This document shows, one piece after another, positions 7,862 through 15,770 of a stretch of DNA of 64,000 bases. Within the stretch, counting starts at the first letter, position 1, and each line of letters begins with the position of its first letter. The notes beneath the pieces were generated by a model that saw nothing but the letters and a program-made list of their open reading frames with translations, was not told the origin of the DNA and ran no database searches. Location: the NCBI RefSeq assembly GCF_900109355.1, contig NZ_FOBF01000008.1, forward strand, positions 62,001 through 126,000, written 5' to 3'. Source of the stretch: Nonomuraea pusilla (GTDB taxonomy: Bacteria; Actinomycetota; Actinomycetes; Streptosporangiales; Streptosporangiaceae). The position numbers and the translations under genes are program-made.

Positions 7862-8878
7862 ATGTCCGCAACGTCCTTCGAACCGTCCGCGCCCCCGGCC
7901 CGCCGGCGCGTCCTCGCCCCGCCGATCCCGCCCGAGGGTGAAGGCGGATTCTCCCAGACCTGGTTCCCGATCTGCCTGTCCTCCGACGTCCCCGCCGGGA
8001 AGGTCGTGGGCCGCGACTTCCTCGACGGCCGCGTCGTCGTGCACCGGGGACCGGACGGGGCGGCCAGGGTGCTGAGCGCCTACTGCCCCCACCTGGGCGC
8101 CGACCTTTCCGTGGGCGACGTCCACGAGGGGCAGCTGCGCTGCGCCTTCCACCACTGGCGCTTCGACGCCGACGGCGGCTGCGTGGCCACCGGCTGCGGC
8201 GACCCCGCGCCGGCCCGCGCGCGGCTCTTCGCCTTCCCCGCGCAGGAGCGGTACGGGCTGGTGTGGGCCTTCAACGGCGAGACCCCCACCTTCGACCTGC
8301 CCGACTTCCCCTTCCCCGACGACGAGCTCGTCGTGCGGACCCTGGAGATGGACGACGTCTTCCCCGTGGACCCGTGGGTCTTCTGCGCCAACACGCCCGA
8401 CATCCAGCACATCAAGGCGCTGCACGGCATCACCTTCGACCACGGCGACCCCGACCCCGACGACTTCACCTGGACCGACCACTCGTTCCGGTACGCCTTC
8501 GAAGGCCGCCTGCCCTCGGGCGACCCCATCGCCTACGACCTCGGCATCACCGCGACCAACATCTTCTACCAGTCGGGCTCGGTCAACGGCCGCTGGTTCG
8601 GGTTCGTCATGCCGTTCGGGATCCCCCGGCCCGGGTCGATCACGTCGTTCCTCGTGCTGGCCGCGCGCCGCGAGGACGCGTCGGACGACGACACCGAGAA
8701 GTTCCTGGACGCCGTGCAGGCCCTGGAGGAGAGCATCGTCGCCGACGACCGCCCGGTGCTCAACACCATCCGGTTCCGGCCCGGCACCACGACCCGCAGC
8801 GACAAGGCGCTCAACCGGTTCCTGCAGTACGTACGGGACTTCCCCCGGACCCACCCGTCCCGTGACTTCATCAACTGA
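7862..8878 (+). CDS. Rieske non-heme iron oxygenase, alpha-subunit type
   Basis: 338-aa oxygenase. The Rieske [2Fe-2S] ligands are C75-P-H77 and C94-x2-H97; the mononuclear iron site is the D180-x2-H183-x4-H188 motif (DIQHIKALH). The size and single-gene oxygenase suggest a homomeric enzyme of the KshA/VanA/phthalate dioxygenase type that takes electrons from the reductase encoded 33 nt downstream. GGAGT precedes the ATG. The substrate cannot be read from the sequence; RidA and DJ-1 genes in the same operon suggest an N-containing or reactive-carbonyl-forming pathway. Confidence 0.9.
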   Translation: MSATSFEPSAPPARRRVLAPPIPPEGEGGFSQTWFPICLSSDVPAGKVVGRDFLDGRVVVHRGPDGAARVLSAYCPHLGADLSVGDVHEGQLRCAFHHWRFDADGGCVATGCGDPAPARARLFAFPAQERYGLVWAFNGETPTFDLPDFPFPDDELVVRTLEMDDVFPVDPWVFCANTPDIQHIKALHGITFDHGDPDPDDFTWTDHSFRYAFEGRLPSGDPIAYDLGITATNIFYQSGSVNGRWFGFVMPFGIPRPGSITSFLVLAARREDASDDDTEKFLDAVQALEESIVADDRPVLNTIRFRPGTTTRSDKALNRFLQYVRDFPRTHPSRDFIN

Positions 8879-8911
8879 GCCAGTGGCCCCCGCCCGGCAC
8901 GGAAGAAGACG

Positions 8912-9856
8912 ATGACCGAGCTGCGCGTCCTGCAACTGCGGTGGGAGGCCGAGGACGTCGTCTCCGTCACCCTCGCCGACCCCGGCGGCGCGCGGCTGCC
9001 CGCCTGGGAGCCCGGCGCGCACGTGGACGTACGCACCCCGGCGGGCGTCCGCCAGTACTCGCTCTGCGGCGACCCGCGCGACACCGGGAAGTGGCGCGTG
9101 GCGGTGCTGCGCGAACCCGGGGGGCGCGGAGGGTCGCAGTGGATCCACGACGCGCTGCGCGTCGGGCGGCTCGTCACCGTCGGCGCGCCCCGCAACGCCT
9201 TTCCCCTCGTCGCGGCGCCTCGGTACCTGTTCGTCGCCGGGGGGATCGGCGTCACCCCCCTGCTGCCGATGATCGGGCGGGCCGAGCTGTCCGGCGTCCC
9301 CTGGAGGCTGCTCTACGGCGGCAGGCGCAGAGCCTCGATGGCGTTCCTCGGCGAGCTCGGCGCCTACGGCGACCGCGTCGCCGTCCGGCCGCAGGACGAA
9401 CAGGGGCTTCCGGACCTGCGGGCGGAGCTGGAGCGCCTGCCGGAGGGGACGGCGGTGTACTGCTGCGGCCCCGCCGGGCTGATCGCCGCGGTCGAGGAGC
9501 TGTGGCCCGGCGACCGTCGGGGAACGCTCCACGTCGAGCGCTTCGCCCCGGCCGCGCCGCCCCGCAGGGCGTCCGACACGGCGTCGGACACGGCGTTCGA
9601 CGTGGAGCTCGCCCGCTCCGGGGTCACGCTGCGCGTGCCGGCGGGCGGTTCGATCCTCGACGTCGTCGAGGGCGCGGGGCTGGCCGACCTCGGCAGCTGC
9701 TACCAGGGGACCTGCGGGTCCTGCGAGACCAAGGTGCTCGACGGGGTGCCCGACCACCGGGACTCCGTGCTCTCCGCCGCCGAGCGTGCCGCCGGGACCA
9801 GCATGATGCTCTGCGTCTCCCGCTGCTCCTCGTCCCGGCTCGTGATCGACCTGTAG
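8912..9856 (+). CDS. PDR/VanB-type flavin [2Fe-2S] oxidoreductase
   Basis: 314-aa electron-transfer partner of the upstream Rieske oxygenase. Flavin-binding segment RQYSLCGDPRDTG, then the NAD(P)H motif FVAGGIGVTPLLPMI, then a C-terminal plant-type ferredoxin domain with CYQGTCGSC and a distal Cys in MMLCVSRC. This order (flavin, nucleotide, ferredoxin) is the phthalate dioxygenase reductase layout. It moves electrons from NAD(P)H through flavin and its own cluster to the oxygenase Rieske centre. Confidence 0.92.
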   Translation: MTELRVLQLRWEAEDVVSVTLADPGGARLPAWEPGAHVDVRTPAGVRQYSLCGDPRDTGKWRVAVLREPGGRGGSQWIHDALRVGRLVTVGAPRNAFPLVAAPRYLFVAGGIGVTPLLPMIGRAELSGVPWRLLYGGRRRASMAFLGELGAYGDRVAVRPQDEQGLPDLRAELERLPEGTAVYCCGPAGLIAAVEELWPGDRRGTLHVERFAPAAPPRRASDTASDTAFDVELARSGVTLRVPAGGSILDVVEGAGLADLGSCYQGTCGSCETKVLDGVPDHRDSVLSAAERAAGTSMMLCVSRCSSSRLVIDL

Positions 9857-9927
9857 GGCCGCCGCGCGCACGCGGCGCGCCCGCCCCGTCGCCTCTCCGA
9901 GGAGAGGCTCAGAAGAAGGGACCCCCC

Positions 9928-10332
9928 ATGTCCGCCCAGCTGTCCGCGTCCGGGTATCTCGGCGCGTCGGTCTTCGACACCTTCGCGTTCGCGCAGACCG
10001 TGGTCGCCGGCGACACCGTCCACCTGTCCGGGATGACGCCCCTGCGCGGCGAGGTCGGCGCGCTCGAACTCGTCTGCCCGGGAGACCTGCGGGGCCAGAC
10101 GGAGTTCGAGCTCGACATCCTGCGCCGCTCGCTGGAGCAGGCCGGTGCCCGGCTCGCCGACGTCGTGGCGCTCACCGTGTACACCACCGACATCGACGGG
10201 CTGACCGCGCACGCCGACCTGTTCCGCGCCTGTTTCGGGGCGGCCCCGCCGGCGGCGACGTGGGTGCAGGTGCAGCGCCTCCTGCACCCCGGCCAGCTGG
10301 TCGAGATCACCGCGACCGCCGTCAGGCGCTAG
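9928..10332 (+). CDS. RidA/YjgF-family protein
   Basis: 134-aa RidA-fold protein starting at ATG 9928. RidA proteins hydrolyse reactive enamine/imine intermediates, and catabolic relatives act as deaminases. The C-terminal block ATWVQVQRLLHPGQLVEITATAV matches the family, but the usual Arg of the RidA active site is not evident in it (VQVQRL in place of V-x-V-x-x-L with the upstream Arg), so it may be a divergent subgroup. It lies between the reductase and DJ-1 genes, likely in the same transcript. Confidence 0.85.
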   Translation: MSAQLSASGYLGASVFDTFAFAQTVVAGDTVHLSGMTPLRGEVGALELVCPGDLRGQTEFELDILRRSLEQAGARLADVVALTVYTTDIDGLTAHADLFRACFGAAPPAATWVQVQRLLHPGQLVEITATAVRR

Positions 10333-10366
10333 CCGCCCCGCCGCACCACACCGCAAGGAGACACCC

Positions 10367-10927
10367 ATGGCACGCGTACTCATCCTCGCCGGCGACGCCT
10401 CCGAGGCCCTGGAGACGGTGTACCCGTACCAGCGCCTGCTGGAGGAGGGGCACGAGGTCCATCTCGCCGCGCCCTCGAAGAAGAAGATCCAGCTCGTCGT
10501 GCACGACTTCGAGGAGGGCTTCGACACCTACACCGAGAAGCCCGGCTACCTCTGGGACGCCGACCTCGCCTTCTGCGACGTCCGCCCCGAGGACTACGCC
10601 GCCCTCGTCATCCCCGGCGGCCGTGCGCCGGAGTACCTGCGCTACGACACGCACGTACGGCGCATCGTCGACCATTTCATCGGCGAGCGGAAGCTGGTCG
10701 CGGTGCAGTGCCACGGGCCGCTGATCCTCGCCGCGACCGGAGCGCTGAAGGGCCGCAGGACGGCGGGCTGGCCGACCGTCGCCGCCGACCTGGAGGCGGC
10801 GGGCGCCTGCTACTCGGGCGACGAGGTGGTCGTCGACGACAACCTGGTCTCGGGGCTGGCCTGGCCGGCCCATCCGGCGTGGATGCGCAAGGTCGTGGCC
10901 CTGCTGAGGGAGCACGCCCCGGCCTGA
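10367..10927 (+). CDS. DJ-1/PfpI-family protein
   Basis: 186-aa class I glutamine amidotransferase-like protein. The nucleophile elbow is AVQCHGPLIL with the catalytic Cys, preceded by VIPGGRAPEYLRYD. Members act as proteases, glyoxalases/deglycases or hydratases. As last gene of the Rieske operon it may process a reactive aldehyde or isonitrile-like product; the exact reaction is unknown. AAGGAG precedes the ATG. Confidence 0.88.
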   Translation: MARVLILAGDASEALETVYPYQRLLEEGHEVHLAAPSKKKIQLVVHDFEEGFDTYTEKPGYLWDADLAFCDVRPEDYAALVIPGGRAPEYLRYDTHVRRIVDHFIGERKLVAVQCHGPLILAATGALKGRRTAGWPTVAADLEAAGACYSGDEVVVDDNLVSGLAWPAHPAWMRKVVALLREHAPA

Positions 10928-10945
10928 CCGGCCCGCGCGGCGCCT

Positions 10946-10977
10946 GCCCGCTGACCGGCGGCCGCCGGTCAGCGGGC
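10946..10977. terminator. Perfect 32-bp palindrome between convergent genes
   Basis: Arms of 14 nt (GCCCGCTGACCGGC and its complement) around a GGCC centre. It terminates the Rieske operon and overlaps the stop codon of the convergent TetR gene, so it likely works in both directions. Confidence 0.7.
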
Positions 10978-11592
10978 GGGCGGGTAGGCGGCCGCCAGGA
11001 GGGCGGTGAGGCGGGGGACGAGCCGGGTGTAGCGGCCCTCGTCGTACGTGGCCCCCGGCTCGTTGGCGAGCTGCTGGGAGACCACGCCGGCGATGAGGCT
11101 GGAGGCCAGGTCGAGGCCCTCCTGCCCGGCCGCGTCGGGGTGGAGCTCACCCCGGGCGACGGCCCCGCGTACGAGCCCGGCGAAGTGCTCGTGGACGGCC
11201 AGGGCCGGCGCGTAGGCCTCGGGCGACGGCGTGTAGCCGGGCACGGGACGCCAGAAGAGGAGCTGGGCGAGGGTCTGGTTGTCCATGATCCAGCGCGCTC
11301 CGGCCGCCAGGGCGGCGCGCATGGCGTCGAGGCCCGGCTCGTGCGGCCGCGCCGCCCCGCGCACCGCCGCCAGGTAGCCCTCCTGCCCGCGCGTGAACAG
11401 CGCGTCGTACACGGCGTGGCGGGACGGGAAGTACTTGTACAGCGAGGGCGGCCGGACGCCGAGCCGCCTGGCCACGGTGGACAGGCTCAGCCCCGCGACC
11501 CCTTCCTCCGCCATCACGTCGAGCGCGATGCCGAGGATCTCCTCCTGCGTCTCGGCCCGCCGCCGGGCCCTGCGACCGGAAATGTCAGCCAT
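10969..11592 (-). CDS. TetR-family regulator beside the UvrA-like gene
   Basis: 207-aa regulator with an N-terminal helix-turn-helix (LSTVARRLGVRPPSLYKYFPSR) and a C-terminal domain of the TetR_C_33/WHG kind (ALFTRGQEGYLAAV). It diverges from the UvrA-like ATPase over only 49 nt; palindromes there overlap both start regions, so repression of both genes by steric block is likely. Confidence 0.9.
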   Translation of the reverse strand: MADISGRRARRRAETQEEILGIALDVMAEEGVAGLSLSTVARRLGVRPPSLYKYFPSRHAVYDALFTRGQEGYLAAVRGAARPHEPGLDAMRAALAAGARWIMDNQTLAQLLFWRPVPGYTPSPEAYAPALAVHEHFAGLVRGAVARGELHPDAAGQEGLDLASSLIAGVVSQQLANEPGATYDEGRYTRLVPRLTALLAAAYPPAR

Positions 11593-11594
11593 GG

Positions 11595-11624
11595 GTATTA
11601 GCTTAAGCTACAAGTATTAGCTAA
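11595..11624. promoter_or_regulatory. Operator between the TetR gene and UvrA-like gene
   Basis: Perfect 12-bp palindrome TAGCTTAAGCTA (11599-11610) and an 8-bp palindrome TTAGCTAA (11617-11624). The direct repeat GTATTAGCT occurs at 11595 and 11614, 19 bp apart, about two helix turns. This AT-rich island sits in the short divergent gap. Confidence 0.7.
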
Positions 11625-11641
11625 ACCTGGGAGGGGACATC

Positions 11642-13840
11642 GTGTCGCGGGACATCGTGCTCACCGGCCTCCGGCAGAACAACCTCAAGGACGTCTCGCT
11701 GCGGCTGCCCAAGGAGCGGCTCACGGTCTTCACGGGCGTGTCGGGGTCGGGCAAGTCGTCGATCGTGTTCGGCACCATCGCCGTGGAGTCGCGGCGGCAG
11801 CTCAACGAGACGTTCGGCGCCTTCATCAGGAACCGGCTGCCCCGGTACGAGCGGCCGCGCGCCGACCGCATGGAGAACCTGACGGCGGCCGTGGTCGTCG
11901 ACCAGAAGCCGGTCGGCGGCAACGCGCGCTCCACGGTCGGCACCATGACGGAGATCCACCCGATGCTGCGGGTGCTGTTCTCGCGGCGCGGCGAGCCGTC
12001 GGCGGGGCCGGCCACCGCGTACTCGTTCAACGACCCGCAGGGCATGTGCCCCGCGTGCGACGGGCTGGGCAGGACGATGGAGCCGGACCTCGACCGGCTC
12101 ATCGACCCCGCCCTGTCGCTCAACGAGGGCGCCCTGCGCCCCTACCCCGTCGGCGGGTACGTCTGGCAGCTCTACGCCAGGTCCGGGCTGTTCGACCCCG
12201 ACAAGCCGCTGCGCGACTTCACCGAGGAGGAACGCGAGCTGCTCCTGCACGGCGGCGGGTTCAAGGTGGACCGGGGCGGCTACACCAACACGTACGAGGG
12301 CGTGGTGGTGCGTTTCACCCGCGTCCACCTCAAAGGCGGCCTCAACGACCTCGACGAGGCGGTCAGGCCGCTGGTGCGCCAGGCACGCTGCCCGGCGTGC
12401 GGCGGGGCGCGGCTCAACGCGGCGGCCCTGGCCTCGCGCATCGACGGGCTGAACATCGCCGACCACTGCGCGATGGAGGTCACCGACCTCATCGGGCTGC
12501 TGGAGCGGCTGGACGACCCCGTGGCGGAGCCGGCGCTGGCGTCGCTGCGCAGGATCGACGCGGTCGGCCTGGGCTACCTGACGCTCGACCGCGGCACGTC
12601 CACCCTGTCGGGCGGCGAGGCGCAGCGCCTGAAGACGGTGCGCCACCTGGGCAGCAGCCTGACCGGCATGACGTACGTGTTCGACGAGCCGAGCGCCGGG
12701 CTGCACCCGCGCGACGTGCACCGGCTCGGCGAGCTGCTGCTGGAGCTGCGCGACAAGGGCAACACCGTCGTCGTGGTCGAGCACGACCGCGACGTGATCA
12801 TGCTGGCGGACCACGTCGTGGACATGGGCCCGGGGGCGGGCGCCGACGGCGGGCGCGTCGTGTTCGAGGGCACGCCGGGAGAGCTGGCCGCCTCCGGCAC
12901 CCTCACCGGCCGCATGCTGCGGCGCAGGAAGCCGCTCAAGGCCGCGACGCGCCGGCCGCGCGGCTGGCTGACCGTCGCGGGCGCGAACGCCCACAACCTC
13001 AAGGACGTCACCGTACGGGTGCCGCTCGGCGTGCTCACGGCCGTCACCGGCGTGGCCGGGTCGGGCAAGAGCACGCTCGCGACGCTGGAGCTCGCCGCGC
13101 GGTGCCCGGAGGCGGTCCTCATCGACCAGTCGGCCATCGCCGCGTCGTCCCGCTCGACCCCGGCGACGTACCTCGACGCCATGGACCCTCTGCGCAGGCT
13201 GTTCGCCGAGGCGCACGGCGTGCGGCCGGGGCTGTTCAGCTTCAACTCGGCGGGCGCGTGCCCGGCGTGCAAGGGACGCGGCGAGATCAAGACCGACCTG
13301 GCGTTCATGGACCCGGTGACCCGGGTGTGCGACGTGTGCGGCGGCTCCCGCTACAGCGCCGAGGCGCTGTCGTACCGGGTGCACGGCCGGACGATCGCCG
13401 ACGTGCTGGCGATGACGGCCGACGAGGCGGCCCGCGTGTTCGACCTGCCAGGGGTGGGCAGGCTGGGCGAGCTCGGCCTCGGCTACCTGACACTGGGGCA
13501 GCCGTTGAGCACGCTGTCGGGCGGCGAGCGGCAGCGGCTCAAGCTGGCGCACCGCCTGCACGAGCGGGGCGGCGTGTACGTCTTCGACGAGCCGACCACC
13601 GGCCTGCACATGGCCGACGTCGACACCCTGCTCGCGCTGCTGGACAAGCTGGTCGACGCGGGCAACACGGTCGTCGTGGCCGAGCACGACCCGGACGTCG
13701 TCAAGCACGCCGACTGGGTCGTGGACCTCGGGCCCGAGGCGGGGCGGTTCGGCGGCGAGGTCGTGTTCGAGGGCACGCCCGCGCGGCTCGCGCGCGCGGC
13801 GACGCACACGGCCAAGCACCTCGCCGCCTCACTCCCCTGA
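11642..13840 (+). CDS. UvrA-like ABC ATPase without partner nuclease genes
   Basis: 732-aa tandem ABC ATPase. First half: Walker A GVSGSGKSS (32-40), zinc site CPACDGLG, signature LSGGEAQRLK, Walker B VFDEPSAGLHPRD. Second half: GVAGSGKST, CPACKGRGEI plus CDVCGG, LSGGERQRLK and VFDEPTTGLHMAD. It is shorter than canonical UvrA (about 940-1000 aa), lacking most of the UvrB-binding and insertion domains. Short UvrA-like proteins such as DrrC of the daunorubicin producer protect DNA from intercalating drugs. A private TetR regulator and a strong GGGAGGGG site fit an inducible resistance gene better than housekeeping repair. Confidence 0.9.
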   Translation: MSRDIVLTGLRQNNLKDVSLRLPKERLTVFTGVSGSGKSSIVFGTIAVESRRQLNETFGAFIRNRLPRYERPRADRMENLTAAVVVDQKPVGGNARSTVGTMTEIHPMLRVLFSRRGEPSAGPATAYSFNDPQGMCPACDGLGRTMEPDLDRLIDPALSLNEGALRPYPVGGYVWQLYARSGLFDPDKPLRDFTEEERELLLHGGGFKVDRGGYTNTYEGVVVRFTRVHLKGGLNDLDEAVRPLVRQARCPACGGARLNAAALASRIDGLNIADHCAMEVTDLIGLLERLDDPVAEPALASLRRIDAVGLGYLTLDRGTSTLSGGEAQRLKTVRHLGSSLTGMTYVFDEPSAGLHPRDVHRLGELLLELRDKGNTVVVVEHDRDVIMLADHVVDMGPGAGADGGRVVFEGTPGELAASGTLTGRMLRRRKPLKAATRRPRGWLTVAGANAHNLKDVTVRVPLGVLTAVTGVAGSGKSTLATLELAARCPEAVLIDQSAIAASSRSTPATYLDAMDPLRRLFAEAHGVRPGLFSFNSAGACPACKGRGEIKTDLAFMDPVTRVCDVCGGSRYSAEALSYRVHGRTIADVLAMTADEAARVFDLPGVGRLGELGLGYLTLGQPLSTLSGGERQRLKLAHRLHERGGVYVFDEPTTGLHMADVDTLLALLDKLVDAGNTVVVAEHDPDVVKHADWVVDLGPEAGRFGGEVVFEGTPARLARAATHTAKHLAASLP

Positions 13841-13857
13841 CGGTGCGCCGCGGCCCC

Positions 13858-14865
13858 TCAGCGGGCGGTCTCGCGCAGGTCGAGCGCGATGTCCACGAGC
13901 ATGTCCTCCTGGCCGCCGACCATCCCGCGCCGCCCGGCCTCGACCAGCAGCGCCCGCGTGTCGAGCCCGTAGCGGGCCGCCGCGTCCTCCGCGTGCCGCA
14001 GGAAGCTGGAGTAGACCCCGGCGTAGCCGAGCGTCAGCGTCTCCCTGTCCACCCGCACCGGCCTGCTCTGCAGCGGCCTGACCAGGTCGTCGGCCGCGTC
14101 CATCAGCCCGAACAGGTCGCAGCCGTGCTCCCAGCCCATCAGGTCGGCCACCGCGACGAACGCCTCCAGCGGGCAGTTGCCCGCCCCCGCGCCCATCCCG
14201 GCGAGCGAGGCGTCCACCCGGGTGACGCCGTTCTCCACCGCGACGACGGAGTTCGCCACGCCCAGGCCCAGGTTGTGGTGGGCGTGCACGCCGATCTCCG
14301 TGCCGGGGTCGAGCACGTCCCTGTAGGCCCGCACCCGGTCGCGCACGCCGTCCATCGTCAGCCTTCCGCCGGAGTCTGTGACGTAGACGCAGTGCGCCCC
14401 GTACGACTCCATGAGCCTGGCCTGCCGCGCCAGCTCGGCCGGCGGCGCCATGTGCGACATCATGAGGAACCCGGCGACGTCCATGCCGAGGTCGCGGGCC
14501 ACGCCGATGTGCTGGGCGGCGATGTCGGCCTCGGTGCAGTGGGTCGCCACCCGCACCGAGCGCACGCCGAGCGCGTGGGCGCGGCGCAGGTCGGCGATCG
14601 TGCCGATGCCGGGCAGCAGCAGCGTGGTGAGCACCGCCGACGACATCGCCGAGGCCGCCGCCTCGATCCACTCCTCGTCCAGGCAGGCCCCGGGGCCGTA
14701 GTTGACGCTGCCGCCCGCCAGCCCGTCGCCGTGGGCGATCTCGACGGCGGCGACGCCGGCCCGGTCGAGCGCGGCGGCGATCTCCGCCACCTGCGCGGCC
14801 GTGTACCGGTGCCTGATGGCGTGCATGCCGTCGCGCAGGGTCACGTCCTGCATGTAGAGCCTCAT
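13858..14865 (-). CDS. mhpE: 4-hydroxy-2-oxovalerate aldolase
   Basis: 335-aa class II pyruvate aldolase of the DmpG/BphI/MhpE family, splitting 4-hydroxy-2-oxovalerate into pyruvate and acetaldehyde. N-terminal DVTLRDGMHAIRH, the metal-binding GVHAHHNLGLGVANS and the C-terminal helical part (GGQEDMLVDIALDL) are all present. It normally forms a channelling complex with the acylating acetaldehyde dehydrogenase, encoded just upstream with a 4-nt overlap. It is the last gene of the 3-hydroxyanthranilate operon. Confidence 0.94.
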   Translation of the reverse strand: MRLYMQDVTLRDGMHAIRHRYTAAQVAEIAAALDRAGVAAVEIAHGDGLAGGSVNYGPGACLDEEWIEAAASAMSSAVLTTLLLPGIGTIADLRRAHALGVRSVRVATHCTEADIAAQHIGVARDLGMDVAGFLMMSHMAPPAELARQARLMESYGAHCVYVTDSGGRLTMDGVRDRVRAYRDVLDPGTEIGVHAHHNLGLGVANSVVAVENGVTRVDASLAGMGAGAGNCPLEAFVAVADLMGWEHGCDLFGLMDAADDLVRPLQSRPVRVDRETLTLGYAGVYSSFLRHAEDAAARYGLDTRALLVEAGRRGMVGGQEDMLVDIALDLRETAR

Positions 14866-15770
14866 CGGGCCGCCATCCTCTCCGCGACGCGCAGCGCCGC
14901 CGACGTCATGATGTCGAGGTTCCCCGCGTACGCCGGCAGGTAGTGGGCGGCGCCCTCCACCTCCAGGAACACCGAGACGAGCAGGCCCTCCCCGCCGAGG
15001 TCGGCGAGCGGGTCGCCGGCCGCGACCGGGCGGAACTGCACCTCCTGCTTGAGCCGGTAGCCCGGCACGTACGCGGCGACGTCGGCGACCATCTCCTTCA
15101 CCGACGCGGCCACGGCCGCCTCGTCGCAGTCCTCGACGAGGCAGTACACCGTGTCCCGCATGATCACGGGAGGCTCGGCGGGGTTGAGCACGATGATGGC
15201 CTTGCCCCGCGCCGCGCCGCCGACCTCCTCCAGTGCGCGGGACGTGGTCTCGGTGAACTCGTCGATGTTGGCCCGCGTGCCGGGACCCGCCGACCTCGAC
15301 GCGATCGAGGCGACGATCTCGGCGTACCGGACGGGCGCCACCCGGGAGACGGCGGCGACGATCGGCACGGTCGCCTGGCCGCCGCAGGTCACCATGTTCA
15401 CGTTGGGCTCGGCGAGGTGGCTGCCGAGGTTCACGGCGGGCACCACGTACGGCCCGAGCGCGGCGGGCGTCAGGTCCACCACCTGCTTGCCGTACGGGCG
15501 CAGCGCGGCGTCGTTGCGCCGGTGCGCGCCCGCCGAGGTGGCGTCGAGCACCACCGCGACGTCGTCGAAGCACGGCATCCCGATGAGCCCCTCGACGCCG
15601 TCGCTCGTCGTGGCCACGCCGAGCCGCCCGGCCCGCGCCAGGCCGTCGGAGGCCGGGTCGATCCCGGCCATGGCCGCGACCTCCAGCGTCTCCGACGTCC
15701 TGATCACCTTGATCATCAGGTCGGTGCCGATGTTGCCCGACCCGATGATCGCGATCTTGGCCTTGTTCAT
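14862..15770 (-). CDS. mhpF: Acetaldehyde dehydrogenase (acylating)
   Basis: 302-aa enzyme turning acetaldehyde, CoA and NAD+ into acetyl-CoA. N-terminal Rossmann motif IAIIGSGNIGTDLMI, catalytic Cys in NMVTCGGQATVPIV and the motif NPAEPPVIMRDTVYC identify the DmpF/MhpF/HsaG family. It partners the downstream aldolase so that toxic acetaldehyde is passed directly. Overlaps both neighbours by 4 nt. Confidence 0.95.
   Translation of the reverse strand: MNKAKIAIIGSGNIGTDLMIKVIRTSETLEVAAMAGIDPASDGLARAGRLGVATTSDGVEGLIGMPCFDDVAVVLDATSAGAHRRNDAALRPYGKQVVDLTPAALGPYVVPAVNLGSHLAEPNVNMVTCGGQATVPIVAAVSRVAPVRYAEIVASIASRSAGPGTRANIDEFTETTSRALEEVGGAARGKAIIVLNPAEPPVIMRDTVYCLVEDCDEAAVAASVKEMVADVAAYVPGYRLKQEVQFRPVAAGDPLADLGGEGLLVSVFLEVEGAAHYLPAYAGNLDIMTSAALRVAERMAAR

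Noticed and set aside
7787..9871. 694-aa minus-strand ORF across the Rieske operon
   Set aside because: Antisense shadow; Rieske and reductase cofactor motifs are intact on the plus strand.
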